From contig BSYO01000026.1 of assembly GCA_033239525.1 (NCBI GenBank), forward strand, positions 62,001-126,000: a stretch of 64,000 nucleotides of DNA. Reading direction: 5' to 3'. Under the pieces are notes generated by a model that worked only from the letters and a program-made list of their open reading frames with translations, was not told the DNA's origin and ran no database searches. This stretch comes from Nepenthes gracilis (taxonomy: Eukaryota > Streptophyta > Magnoliopsida > Caryophyllales > Nepenthaceae). Both the position numbers and the translations under genes were made by a program. This document shows positions 24,356 to 36,395 of this stretch, one piece after another. Numbering within the stretch: position 1 is the first letter of the stretch; each line of letters opens with the position of its first letter.

Positions 24356-24429
24356 AGCACACCAAGGGGCTCCAAAAGCTCCCAGCAAAATGGCTATCAA
24401 AACCTTAGGGGCCCTAAATGGTAGGCATA

Positions 24430-24760
24430 CAGCGACTTTCTCAGAAGAAGAGAGCACCCTCAGTCAGCGATGCTCGGTGGGCTAGGACCATGCACACGAA
24501 AGTGACGATGCCCTTAGCAGGGCCAAGTGCTGAGACGGTGTGGTGCATGCAACGAGCCTAAGACCGGGAGTCCGGCTTCTATGGCCTCAATACCCAGTTG
24601 GCTCTCAAGAGACTCTAACAGGTGTGCGACAACGTTCGATTCATTAGACAGAGCATCCCACTATGTGTGAAATGCGACGACATCCTCAACTTATGGACGA
24701 GCACAGCGCAAGAGGCTCCTAAAGTGAGCCTTGGCGACTATAGCAAGACAGTTTAGCCAA
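24430..24760 (+). other. conserved noncoding block downstream of repeats, element A
   Basis: GAGAGCACCCTC and GTGGGCTAGGACC recur in the same relative place in element C (about 60011-60060). The conserved part seems noncoding and lies before the antisense gene's 3' end. Confidence 0.45.
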
Positions 24761-24901
24761 TGCAATGATAAGACCATATCATAAAAAAAACAGAGAGGAA
24801 GAAGGCAAAGTGAAAAAGAAAGCATTCTTCATTCAAGCCGATGATTATAAAGTTCCTCACAAAAAACTATGTACAGAAAAAGTGAACAAAACGCGGCTTC
24901 C

Positions 24902-26858
24902 CTACGAGCTTAAAGGCCCTATTCTATCTGGGAAGTCGATCAAGCGCGAGCTATCTTCAATCTCATCGTTATGAGGATCGAGGATTCCTGCGGTGACACC
25001 CAGAGCCGTGACGGAGACTATGCGACGATACAAGCATATGCCGTCCCAGAACCTTGTGTCCAACACTCGTGCCATCTCCTCCGGAGAGAGTCGGACTTGC
25101 AAGCCAGCCTCAGCTCAGGCACACCAGTCTTGCAAGCTGACGATGAGGTCCCTAGCCGCCTGCAGATTACCTCTTAGCCGTTCATTCTCCTGCTTCAGAA
25201 TGGCAACTTCGCTCCTCCAATGCTGCTCGGCCACCCGTTCGCCCTCTTCTTCAGCCCGACAGGTGCACTCGTCCGATTGAGAAAGAGCAGTGTGGACAAA
25301 GCGAATCACATCTGGGATCTGCAAAAGAGAAAAAGGACAAGATGCCTGTGAATCCTGGCCACCGAAAAACATTGCACAAAGGGAGTTGGTTGACAAATCC
25401 CAAGCTTGATGAACAAAAATATCATACCTCAATGAAGGGCACCTTCGTAGCGCCAGGCAGCTCCCGTACGGCTCTGAAATCGGAGACGCCTGGAGGCTCC
25501 GGCCACTCGACAGCGTCCTCTGCCCCGCTCGCCAGAGCCTCATCGATTGCAGCTTCATCGGCAGTCTCCTCATGCACAACGGCCTCAACAGCCACCTTAA
25601 GACCAGAGACAGGTAGCTCGAGCGACACTCAGGCTGGCGCAACAACCGCCCTTGGAATATCCAAGAGCGCAGTAGCAGGCTCCAAATCAGCCACCTCAAC
25701 AAGCTTTGTCAAGCAGATCACTGCCACTTTCGTGCAAGTCGCGGCCACCCCTCCAAAGGACTCGACTGGCCACTCGCTGGTGGAGGGTCCTGCCTCGACA
25801 TCAAACAAGGAACTCAGTACATACCCATCACTCAAAGGAAGCCCAACCATGGGAACACCATACTCTGTTAAAGAAACAGTCAGAATAGGGGAGCGCTCGG
25901 TGACTCTCTCAAGCAGCTGCGACTCAAGCTCCTACGTTGCAATAGTGGCCATGGTGGGCATCGTCGGGGCAAACCCAATGGACTGACCTGACGAGATTTG
26001 CAATATCAGGGCCCTCCTGCTAGAAGTGCCTCCGACACCCCTCAACCTCTTCAAGGCCACCACATCCTCATCAAAGGAGGACTCCAACGACAGCAATGAG
26101 CCGCTTCACTTGGGTGACTCCCTCAGGAACTCTCTAATGGCTAGGGCCTCAGCCTTCCTCTTCTAGAGGCAGCAGCCACACTGTCACACGGGCGCTCTCG
26201 CCTAACTATCACGAAGAGATCAGAGGTCAAGTAAAATCCCTAAGTGGCAAATGTCTTGATCTTCTCCTGGATGTGGTCAATTAGATTCTTCTCTTGCCGC
26301 ACTTCCTCTTCGTTGATGCTTCTTAAGACGAAATCACTCACGGGACTCCACACGGACAAAATCTCCCACTTTGGAGGGTGCACCGGGAAGAAAAAATGAT
26401 TCTTCTAGTTCTTCACCGAAATAGGGTTCGTGCCCCAAAAACTAAAACCTGTACGAGAAGACATTGAAAGCCAATCCTCCAATTGGATGAAGTGAAAGAT
26501 CACCTTCATGGAGTGCGAGCCGAGCTCACAGGCATGAAGAAGAGCGAAGATGCACAAGGACACCAAATAGCTTATCGCATTAGGATGAAGCCATGCTATG
26601 GGAATGCCGAGCATCTTGAAGATCCCATACGGGTCCAACTCCACGGGGAAGCATAGTCCACCCCTCAGATGATGCTCATAAACAGTAATGAAGCCCTCGG
26701 GAGGTGTATTCGCCCTACCCCCTTGCCAGGAAGGAAATGGAACCAGTCACTCGGAATATGGTAATCGACCCTCAGCGGTGCTCGCTAAGAGGACTAACTT
26801 GATGACACTCACCTTCTGCGAATGGAAGAAGAAGGAGAGCCTTTTTTTCTTTGCCATG
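24902..26858 (-). pseudogene. antisense gene (aORF) of element A: Transposase_28-like exon, intron, coiled-coil exon
   Basis: Minus strand. Exon 1 starts at an ATG at 26858 (MAKKKRLSFFFHSQKVSV). Its core at about 26644-26405 (LHPNAISYLVSLCIFALL) is typical of the putative gypsy-type transposon family. The exon ends at 25428 with ...ATKVPFIE. A GT-AG intron of 109 bp runs 25427 to 25319, with a clear pyrimidine tract before TTTTGCAG. Exon 2 (25318 to 25115) is in phase 0 (IPDVIRFVHTAL) and continues as a coiled coil (EVAILKQENERLRGNLQ) to a TGA. Similarity to element C continues beyond that stop to ~24902, so the TGA may be a mutation. Exon 1 has frameshifts. Function unknown; the same architecture appears in L and B. 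Confidence 0.7.
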
Positions 26859-26910
26859 GATACTCCAAGCAGACAAGCACCAAAGTGCGAAGAACAGGAG
26901 GAAGCGTCCC

Positions 26911-26917
26911 TTAAATA
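26911..26917 (-). promoter_or_regulatory. TATA-like box of element A antisense gene
   Basis: Minus strand GTTGCCTATTTAAGGG, 53 bp before the ATG at 26858. It is shared with copy 1 in element L and twice with element C. The downstream flank (AAAAGTCGCCTCCAATAATG, plus strand) also matches L (GAAAGTCGCCTGTCATAATG), so this is a conserved promoter region. Confidence 0.5.
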
Positions 26918-27130
26918 GGCAACGCATGGTAAGGCCAAGTGGCGTCATGCGAGAAAATGCAAAAGTCGCCTCCAATAATGGCCATGACTTGCGTCCCCTC
27001 AATAGAGCGTTGTACGTCTATCCACGGCAGCCCATCATGGCACCTGACGGACTGCCATCCTCGCTCATGCCGCTGCTGCCTACCAAATCCCCACTGTTAC
27101 ACCACACCCATCATGGAATTTAGACATGTA

Positions 27131-28015
27131 TTTCATAAAGTTTATGTCACGTCTCAAAATCCAATTCCGTTATTAATAATTATCAACATAAATAATTATT
27201 CATTTAATAACTCAATTAACCTTGAACGTGAACCTCATCTGAATATAATAACCGATCAAAATAAAATAAAATAAGTTGTACTCAGGGTCCAAATACATCA
27301 TGTCTCAAGTGGTTTCAACACTGATCAAACCATGATGTCAAACCTTACATAAGGATCATGTCTGTCTAATACAAAATCAAACTACACAATTCTGCTAAAC
27401 TAAAAATCACAAACCATGGCTGACAATTGATAATCAATAACTAATTGTTGGACAATCGACACTCGACGACTACTGAACATAATCAATATAAACTATATCC
27501 ACATGGTACTAAACAAACCAACATTCTTTTCAAGTCATAATTTGATTATCATAAACATATTAAACTGTTATTCAAAATTAAAATACAATATTAAACATTC
27601 CGAAATTTTAATCTAAACTCTTCATAAACAGCTTATCTTTCTATCCTAATCATCCTAGAATTATCTTTCTCAACTGAAGGGGTTAGTGAAAAACAAATAA
27701 TAAGGAATAAGCCAAAAGTTTCATAAGGATATAATTTTATAATTAAACATATAACTTGTTTTAAAACATATATCAGAAAGAATGATAGAATCCAATGAAA
27801 TGACTTGAAATTTCATGACACTTACGCAGGATTTTCATATTTTATCTTTTCAGAATTTTTTATTATGTTCTTATTCAAATCCATGTTATTAAATCATATT
27901 GAAATATGATTTTTTTAGAAATCAATGACCAATAGGGTATTATCGACTAAATGAGCAAATAATTGAATCCTAGGTTATGTTTCTTTCTACACAATCAAAA
28001 ATCATACGTTAATAT
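27131..28015. other. AT-rich intergenic or LTR-like DNA
   Basis: Begins near TGTCACGTCTCAAAATCC (27145), which resembles the first bases of some plant gypsy LTRs. No partner LTR was found. No gene. Confidence 0.35.
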
Positions 28016-28545
28016 TTAAAACCTATAGGCGAGCTTTTATACATGTTACCTTGTAGACGGGGCTGAATGTCATTTTCACTCGTAGATAATAAGTTTGAAT
28101 ATCGATTTACCACTATAATATACCACCCGCTGAACGTATTACAATATTTGATACTCATGAAAATTCTACATATTTTTTTATATTTTTTAATTTTCTTATT
28201 TTGAAAAAAATATTTATAATTCTTGACATAACTGGAGAGTTTTCTCTTCAAATTCTATAATTTTTTTAACGCTACTATTTAAGACCTATAGATAGATTTT
28301 TATACATGTAACCTTGTAGAATGGGCTGAATGTCATTTTTTACCCATGGATGATAAGTTCGAATATCGATTTACCACTATAATATACCACCTACTGAACT
28401 TATTACAATAGTCTGATACTTATAAAAATTCTATACATTTCTTTATATTTCTTAATTTTCTCATTTTAAAAAAAATATTTATAATTCTTGACATAATTAT
28501 AGAATTTTCTCTTTAAATTCTATAATTTTATTAACATGAACTATA
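28016..28545 (+). repeat. two tandem copies of a ~263-bp unit
   Basis: ACCTATAGGCGAGCTTTTAT at 28021 repeats as ACCTATAGATAGATTTTTAT at 28284 (offset 263). ATATCGATTTACCACTATAA and TATAATTCTTGACATAA recur at the same offset. No coding capacity in either copy. Confidence 0.8.
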
Positions 28546-30180
28546 TAAGATGTGCAGAAATTTAAATATACTAACTTTTAAATCATGTAAAAACTAAAAT
28601 TCTAGAACTTACAGCAAGTAGTGCAATTTGTTACAGAAAATTAGCAAAATTTTGAACTTTATTTTCATTTATAAACAAGCAGAGGAATCTTATTACATTT
28701 TTAGAACATACAGAGTATATTTTTGTCAAATTTAATATATGAAAATTTTGATAAATGAAATTCAAATATGAAAAAATATTATATCATGAAATTAGAACAT
28801 GCATAAAGAAATATTGCAGGGACTAATCAAATACTATAATATACAATAATTTAGACATAAATTTCATGCATTTTACAACAAAATGAGAATAATTTCACAT
28901 GCCTGTTAGATATAAACATCTTAGCTTTGAAATCATGTCATGTAAAAGCATTTGAAACAAAAACTACTCAGATAATTAAAAAAAGAACAGCGATAAAGAA
29001 AAAAAAAGATTTAAAATGTACTTACCTTAACTCTAAATTACCAAAATTCTAGTTTGAATTCACTTAAATTTAGCTTCTTTAGCTTCTCCTCTCTCCTTTT
29101 TCTCTTTTCCTCGTCTCATTTTCTCTCCTCTCTCAAACACCGCTGAAAAATAACAAAATCTGTCAAATCCTCTATTTATACAAAACTAACATTTGAGTGC
29201 TAAGCAGGTGTGCATTAGGCACCATGGCTAAATATTGTGGCGCATGAGTGCTGCCTTAGGTGCGCTTTGGATGTGGGCATTCTTCCTCCGTGTGCTTCAG
29301 CGTCTGTTAGGCATGCATCGAGTATAAGTATTTTGGAAATACGCGCTCAATCTATGATTAGGCACAAGTCAGACGGGACCTTTTTGCCCAGAATACGTAT
29401 GGACCCGCATTGGGCACTGGTTAGGCATCCATCGACATGATGTGATTCGATCTAAATTTAATTTTTTATCAATTTTTTTATTATTTGACCTCAATTTTAA
29501 TTATATTAACATAATTAATCAATATTATGATAAAATTAAAACTCATACCTTATAATTTGTATGAAATAAGAATGGATTCATATTTATATGAATTATAATC
29601 AATTTATATTCATAAATAATACTTGCATAAATATGGAAACAAGAAATGCTCAAGAATTGTAAAAAAAGATTAGCAATAAGAAAATAATGGCTTAGATGTA
29701 CTTATCTTGACTTATTTTTTAGAAAGAGATATTTGATTTCTCCTTTACTTTCACCTCTTCCTTTCTCTTTTTCACTTTTTTTCTCTCTTTTCTTTCAAAT
29801 TTTTGATTGAAAATGATTCAAAATTAGTTACAGGACATATTTATAAAAAATTAGCATATGTGCGTTGATTAAGCATTGATTAGGGACTAAGAAACAATCC
29901 TTACTATGCTCAAGTGTCCCTCATCTACATATCAGACGTTAATATTCTATCTCAAACGTACACATGCATCGATCAAGTATATATTAGGTGTAAACGTTCT
30001 ACCAAAAATATATATAAGTGCCTCAAAGACGTCCATTAGATATGTCCTTACTATCTAAAATATGCACAAGTATTGGTTAGATACCACTTGACTTAATTTA
30101 TTTCAATTTAAAATTTAAATTTTGACCAAAAATCTTGATTGAACTAAAAAATTCATCAATTTAATTAAAAGAATATCTTG
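28546..30180. other. AT-rich DNA with two related pyrimidine-rich modules
   Basis: Modules at ~29010-29450 and ~29690-30130 share an order: a TGTACTTA(C/T)CTT string, a CT-rich block, a TATA-like string (TATTTATA), then sequence with TTAGGCA-type motifs. Read on the minus strand they look like a promoter followed by a purine-rich leader and a splice donor (AAG|GTAAGTAC at ~29021). They may be LTR fragments. No ORF is attached. Confidence 0.4.
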
Positions 30181-32221
30181 GGATTTATACTTTACACTCG
30201 AGGGCTACTCAGTTGCCCCATATTGCTCGGTTAGGAATGGTGATCAAGCAAACAGTGCCACCCTATAGAAGAAAACTAGGTGGTTCCCTATCTCAAAGAA
30301 GGAAATTAAAACGGTCTTCATTGCCAATTCCCTATGAGGTGCCTTCATTGTGTATCCTTTTTTTCTCTTTCGACTTGGACAAACGATCCATCAAGTGAAG
30401 GGAGATTGGGAAGCCTTGCAGGTTTTATTTATAATGAAAGCTAGAGGCACTAAACGAAGAAGGTTGGAGAAGTATCTACCCTTTTATAAGCAGCAAGGGA
30501 GTTCAACAAGGTGCATTTTGAGTAACAAATCCAATCAGCTACTACACAAACTCCGTGCAAGGAATCTCTGCCACAAGGACTAGCCAATTCATAGTGATTG
30601 AATAACACAACCGTCATGACAGATGACTCAAAGGGGCGAGCTTTGTTAAAAATAAGTGTCTAAGCTGCTAGGAGGAATAGGCTAATGTGGACCCAAACAT
30701 ACATTGAGTGCATGATTTCTTAACTTTGAAATTCCTTGAAGCCCAATTCCGAACTTCAAGGCTTGAAAGTTAGCGTTGGATACAGTAAAACTTTTAACCT
30801 AATTCAAGCCCATTGTCACAACAAATGGATATGAAAAAAAGGTCCAAAAATAATAGAGCTAGTCAAATAAGAACTGTACTAAAGAAGGGCCAATTGACCA
30901 GAATGCATATCAAGTAAGAGAATGCCCAAAGGATGCCTAATAAATCAGGGCTCAAGAAGGGTCCTTACAACCAAGGCTCAATTGAAATGCAGAGAATGCA
31001 AGCCAGTTTATTAGATTGTCAGGCGGTTAAGATATTAGGTGTAGACTATATCCTAGGGGGGTGGTCAACGTTGAGTCAAAGAGACGGATTAAAGAAGGTT
31101 AGGTTAATTTACTAATTGGTTGGCATTCTCGATACACTTTATATTTTGCACTACAACCAATCACCTCTTGACTGTGCACAATTGACATGATCTTGCACAA
31201 GTAATGCTCACTATGGGGCATGACCAAAAACATGTGATGTGGCTACTTACCTAAATAGTTATCAATTGACTCCACTATTGAGTCATGGCTTGTAAACCTA
31301 CTATAGGGGACTACTGTTGTTCTTCAAATAGCTATAAGTACTAACCCTTCATATTGAGGGAGATTGAACATTCAATATCTAAAAAAGAGAACTATTAACG
31401 GACTCAACATTAGAGTGCATTTACCTTTGGCAAAGTGAAAAAAAAACCTCAATGATTCAATCTCGCAACACTTAGCCTACACATAATGTTATCCGAAGAT
31501 CGTCCTCTAAACACCTCGTACTCCTTATAAAATATGGAGCCCAGTCATCTAAACTTCAACTCTCTCTCTCTCTCTCTCTCTCTTTTTCTATCCCCCATTC
31601 TTTCTCTTTTCTCAACTTAAATATTTCACCTGAGAAGGCAAACTTGATTATCAAATGATAACTCAAGAAGTGAGTCCCAATTTTTCTAAAGCCCTTATTC
31701 TGATTTGTGGTGTGTAATATTTGGGTTAAAAGGTTTAAGACTTAAATTCGAAATCTCTTGAATAAAATTTAAATTTAAGGTATGCATCCAAATAGAATAA
31801 TAAATGCGGCATTCATAACTTTTCTATTTTAATTGGATTCAAATTGCTCGGGATTGCAAATAATAATATCGCCATTATCCATGGATGTTAGGGGAGTCCA
31901 ACTCTTCTACTTGCATAACAAAATACACTCATCCATAGATTTTAGATAGACTTTCATGTAAACCTTTCAATATACATAATTATTTCTATTAAAATAGAAA
32001 AAAAAATTGGACGAACATGCTTATAAGACAAAAAAAAAATGTGGCAAGGAATTAGGGGGTGAAGCTTTAACACCAATTGAGAAAATAGTGTTAAGACTCA
32101 TGAATATTTATGGGAATGTGAATAGGTGGTACTATGTAGAAGTAAAATTTTTAAAAATATCATTTGAATGCTCTTGGAGAAATTATAAATCTATATATTT
32201 AGAAATAAATTATCATTATTT
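30181..32221. other. intergenic DNA, no supported gene
   Basis: Short ORFs here are not recognisable. A CT microsatellite lies at 31561-31582, about 30 bp after a TATA-like CTTATAAAATATGG, which could be an eroded LTR promoter. The end of the stretch is the insertion site of element B. Confidence 0.4.
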
Positions 32222-32226
32222 GTATA

Positions 32227-33441
32227 TGATGTGTACCTAGATCCGACTTCGAATAGATTCGGATTTGTCTGGATTATTGGACCTGGCTCCGTTCACTAAG
32301 TTTGAATCCTGCACACCACTAAAACGAACAAGAGGTCAGCGTGTCAGCGGAAAGTTGTCCCACCGAAAACACTTCGACGCTCAAGTTAATAAATCTTTCT
32401 AAGTGAGGAAGGTAACTGGAAAGCTAAAGGGAGAGAAAGAGAGAGATGGTTTGAAGTGTCGGCCTGTTGAAAATGTTCGTTCTTGCTTCCTGCTCATGGA
32501 GAGCGTAAGGAAGCGACGTCCCGAAAGCGTGAAATCTTTAGGGAATGAGTCTTAGAAGGCCTAAGAGGTCTCCAGGAATCCGGAGGTCTCTGGTGGGATT
32601 GGAGGACGAGCGCCAGTGCAGAGAGAAAGAGGAGAGGAGCCTCTGTTCAAGCTTTGTAAGCGTTCGTGTGGAAGATTGTAAGAAGTCCTTCAAGAAGCTC
32701 ATTTTCAGTGCTCTTAGGAAGATAAGTTACAGAGTGAGCAGGAGAGCTTTTATTTCTGAGTGAGCTTGTGTGTATGCGAACGGGTATCTCTGCATGCAAG
32801 AGAGCGTTTGAAAGCGTATGAAAGCCTGTAAGAGTCTGTAAGAGCTTGTGAAGCAGATAAAAGCATGTAAGAGCCTGTCTCCTCCAGAACGAAAACTTAA
32901 GCTTTTATGGACAACAAGAGAGCCTCTTACTCTGGTCAAGGTGGCGTGCTCTTCCCGGACTGACAGCGACGGCCTTCTCAGAGTTGGTGGGCTTGACAGT
33001 CGTGATTTGATGAATCCTCTTTCAGTTGTATAGTGCAACAGATCTCCAAACTGTCTCATACTTTTGTGACGATTTTGTTGGCACTGAGATCATTACCATC
33101 TTTTTTGGAGAAGATCAACTTTTAGGAGGACACGTGGCCACGAGAAGACCATTGCTTTTCGTGCACGTGTTCGCCTACCAATTTGAGCCTAGGCCGTAAC
33201 AGGTTTGAAGCCTTTTTGGGCCTACCGCTATAGTGCATCCGGTCAATGCTCGAATTGACCGTCTACATGCTAGTTAGCCACCTGCTAGAGTCTAAACGGT
33301 CAACGCTAGTGTTGACCATCTTTGGGTCTTTCAGGATTTGGGCATTCGCGTCCTGTTTGGTCATTTTTTAGTTGACCATCCCATAGGGCTTTTTGGGCCG
33401 CCGTTGACCTTGGGCCTGCCCATATTTCGGTGTATCCATCA
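32227..33441 (-). mobile_element. 3' LTR of element B (1215 bp)
   Basis: Plus-strand ends are TGATGTGTACC and GTATCCATCA. It aligns along its whole length with 42064-43268. An internal region (about 32760-32900) is rich in short GTAAGAGCCTGT-like repeats. No ORF is supported. Confidence 0.93.
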
Positions 33442-33455
33442 CTAACCCCCCATGC
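33442..33455 (-). other. polypurine tract of element B
   Basis: Minus strand GCATGGGGGGTTAG directly abuts the 3' LTR. It differs by one base from that of element C (63959-63972), although the LTR families differ. Confidence 0.8.
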
Positions 33456-33947
33456 TGGTGGCTAGAATTCTGGCCTCCGGTATGTTCATGATGAGATGCC
33501 CCTCACTGTCCTTCATCGTTTGAGGATTCTGGAGGACCCTATGAACGGCAAAGAGGAAAGTCGACTGGAGCTGTTGACCATCTTTGGTTGGTTCCGAAAA
33601 AGAATGTTGACCGAATCTGTTGACAATCTTTGGCCAAAATCCGGAAAGCTTTCTGCGAGCCCTGATTGACGCGTGGCCATTAGCTGGCTTGCAGGCCAAA
33701 AGTAGACACGCGTCTTCTTTTGGTTGGGCGGATATTTGGGCCATTAATGCGCCAGAGATTTGCCTTTTGAAAGACCAAATAGGGAGGTGACACATGGCAA
33801 AACTGACGGTATCCTTTCTGAGGGGTTTTAAGGCGTTTTGCCTTTTGAGTTTCAGTCCACACTTTGAAATCCTTCTTTGCCTTTTTGCTTCGTCTTCTCC
33901 ATCTTCGACTTAGCATTTCTGAGAAACCCTAGCCCTTCCTGTAAGCC

Positions 33948-35749
33948 ATAGCTTCCGTCGCCGATATCACTTCAGTCCTCAGAGAGGGTGACGTGCAAGC
34001 ACTTTGCGTCGAGTTTAATATCTCGAAGGATATTGCTTGGAGGGTCCCTGGGAAGGACGACAGAGCTTTTTCTCCATCGGCGGGGCACATCACAATATAC
34101 GAGGCCCACCTGAGGAGCGGCCTCTGTCTCCCTTTGCCAGACGACTTGCAGTCCGTCCTGCAAGCCCTGCGAGTCCCGATTGCCCAACTTCACGCCAACA
34201 CTATACGGTACATTTGCACCCTCTACATTTTCCTTCGAAAACATTCCAAGAGGTTGAGGATGCCGATGGTGAAGGGCCTCTTCAAGATAAACCAGGGGGT
34301 CGAATGGATATCGCTCGTCCCCCGTACTGGCCTGAAAATAAATACGGCCATTTACAACTTACTCAAGAACTGGAAGAATCGGATTTTCTTTGTGAGCGTG
34401 GGGGCGACCTAGCCCCTTGCAAAGGATTGAGGCCAGGTACCGAAGGTGTATACGGGGATGCCGTCTGTGGCAGAGACGACATCCTTAGAGTGGCTAACCA
34501 AGCTGATTAAGGACCACCCTGCCGATTTCAAGAGGGATTTCTTGGTCTCTAGGGAAGAGACCAAGAAGGTGAACTGGGGACCGCCTTTCCCTATTCAAAA
34601 GCCCATGCCGCCAGCTAGGATGATGCGGTCGAAGGATTCTAAGGGCCTGATCATCTGCATGCGCCACACAGACGAGGGCTTCATTGGCCCGTGGCCTAAG
34701 AAAGTGGTGGAGACGCCTTCCTCTTCATCGTCGTGCCATGACTATATTGCCGCCGGGATCTGCAGTGGCCCTAGTAATACCACGGGCTTAGAAAAAACTT
34801 TCGAAGACCTGCCGGTGGCCACGAGAGTAAACATCATTTTGGCACAGCATGCGCCGTAGGCGGCTCCTCGAGCAGTACAGACAGAATCTTTTATGGAGCC
34901 CGCCTGCAAGCCGGTGGTGGAGGCGTAGGAGCCATTCGTTGGCTCCCCAGTTGTGCGGGCTCCTACTGTGGAGCTAATGACGGAGTTTGATCCACCGGCA
35001 GCTGGCGCAAAGGCTGCAGTTGGAGAGCATGCAGATGCTATGGTCAACGATGATGAGAGGCTACTGGACGAGATCTTGGAGGAGGCAGCCACCAGCTCGG
35101 CTCGAGAGGACGTCGCTTCTGGTCCTCCGCCGTCGGGGCCAGGTCTAGAGGCAAGGCTCGAGAGGCCTATGAGGAGAATGTGGGAGGTATGGTTCTTGGT
35201 GGTGGCTTCCACGTACTTTCTCCTTTCCCGGATTTCTAACTTGTTCTTTATTTGCCTCTTGTGCAGTCAAGAAAGATGGCATCTGCCGTCATCAAAGTGG
35301 TGGAGTAGCGTAATCGGGCGATTGCCGATAGGGAGGCAGAGATGGCCTGGCTGGATGCCAGTTTGGCTGCTTCGGGAGGAGAGCACCGTGAGGAGACTGC
35401 AGCCCTCGAGGTTGTCTTGGCGGGAGTGAAGACGGAGAATGCCAATTTGAAGGCCGAGGTTGCCCGTCTGAAAGAAGAGGCTGAACAGGCCAAAGCACGC
35501 ATGAGTTGACTTGCCGGGTGAGTTGCAACCTTGGAGAATGATTTGAGTCTCCGTATCCGCCCCCATGAGGTTGAGGGCATGATGCATGCGCGGCTGTTGG
35601 AGGGAATCAATGTCAGCCAATGCATTGCGTGGTTGGTTGATTCTGGCTTCCTAGTTGAGTTCATCAATATGTCCAACAGTGTAGCGCAACACAGAGACGA
35701 CCTTGTGGGGGAGCCCCGTGACATTCAGGGGCCTCCGCCTCTTCCATAG
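33948..35749 (+). pseudogene. antisense gene (aORF) of element B, two exons, frame kept
   Basis: On the plus strand, opposite to the element. Exon 1 (33948-35186, 413 codons) begins at ATA-GCT-TCC, where ATG is expected. It reads ADITSVLREGDVQALC, HITIYEAHLRSGL and LHANTIRYICTLYIFL, the Transposase_28-type core. It then has VNWGPPFPIQKP and an acidic stretch. A GT-AG intron (35187-35266, 80 bp) sits in phase 0, as in elements A and L. Exon 2 (35267-35749) is a coiled coil (KTENANLKAEVARLKEEAEQ) followed by HEVEGMMHARLLEGI. Across 573 codons there is no frameshift, only stops at 34410, 34428, 34857, 34926, 35306, 35507 and 35519. Function unknown. The preserved frame suggests coding selection before insertion. 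Confidence 0.8.
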
Positions 35750-36109
35750 CCCCCTGCGTTGTACATTTTTGTATCCTCCCTTGTTTATGTACATAAAATG
35801 TAATTTGCAACACATTTGGAAGCAATAAATTGGAAATTCTTTCAATATCCATTAACTTTTACTGCTCTTGTGTTTATATTCTTGTTTGCATAGGATGGCA
35901 AACTTGGTTGGCTGGTTGCCATCTTGTGTAGCCTAAGGAGTGAGGTCCTTAGGCATTGTAGGTGGTTGTGCCTACCAGCCTAGTGGCACTACCCAAGTGC
36001 TGACTTGGGCGGCCTGTGTTGGAGAAGGATGCTTCTTCCTTCAACCGTCGCTAACTGATCACGCTCTCCTCGTAGAGGAGGTCATTGCGTATGCTGTGTA
36101 AGCCCCCTA

Positions 36110-36395
36110 AGATTTTGACCATTATCGGGCCACTTAAATGACCAAGGTTTAGATACGACCGCCAATGGGCCTCCTGGATGACCAGGGTTTATTACGACCG
36201 CTCTCGGGCCGCTCGAATGACTGAGGTTCATATTAGACCGCTTATGGGCCACCTGGATGATCAGGGTTTAGATTAGACCGTTTTCGGGCCACCTGGATGA
36301 CCAGGGTTTAAATACGACCGCTAATGGGCCGCTCGGATGACCAAGGTTCATGTTCCACCACTTGTGGGCCGCCTAGATGACCAGGATTTACTAAC
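36110..36395 (-). repeat. tandem repeats between integrase and antisense gene, element B
   Basis: About seven degenerate units of some 40-45 bp built on GGGCC(A/G)CCTGGATGACCAGGGTTTA and ACGACCGCT (shown here in two pieces, plus strand). They have the same place but a different sequence and length from those of elements A and C. Confidence 0.8.

Larger units (their letters stand above)
17310..27130 (+). mobile_element. Tat-lineage Ty3/gypsy element A, 3' truncated
   Basis: 5' LTR, primer site, gag, protease, RT, two RNase H domains, integrase, tandem repeats and an antisense gene are present in the usual Tat order. No 3' LTR or polypurine tract is seen: recognisable element sequence stops at about 27120. 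A string TGTCACGTCTC at 27145 looks like the start of a different AT-rich LTR and may mark the truncating insertion. All sense ORFs carry stops and shifts. The bases just before the LTR (AATCT) have no identifiable partner. Confidence 0.85.

Noticed and set aside
34742..35212. 156-codon minus-strand Ser/Ala-rich ORF
   Set aside because: It is opposite exon 1 of the element B antisense gene, which has family support. This one has none.
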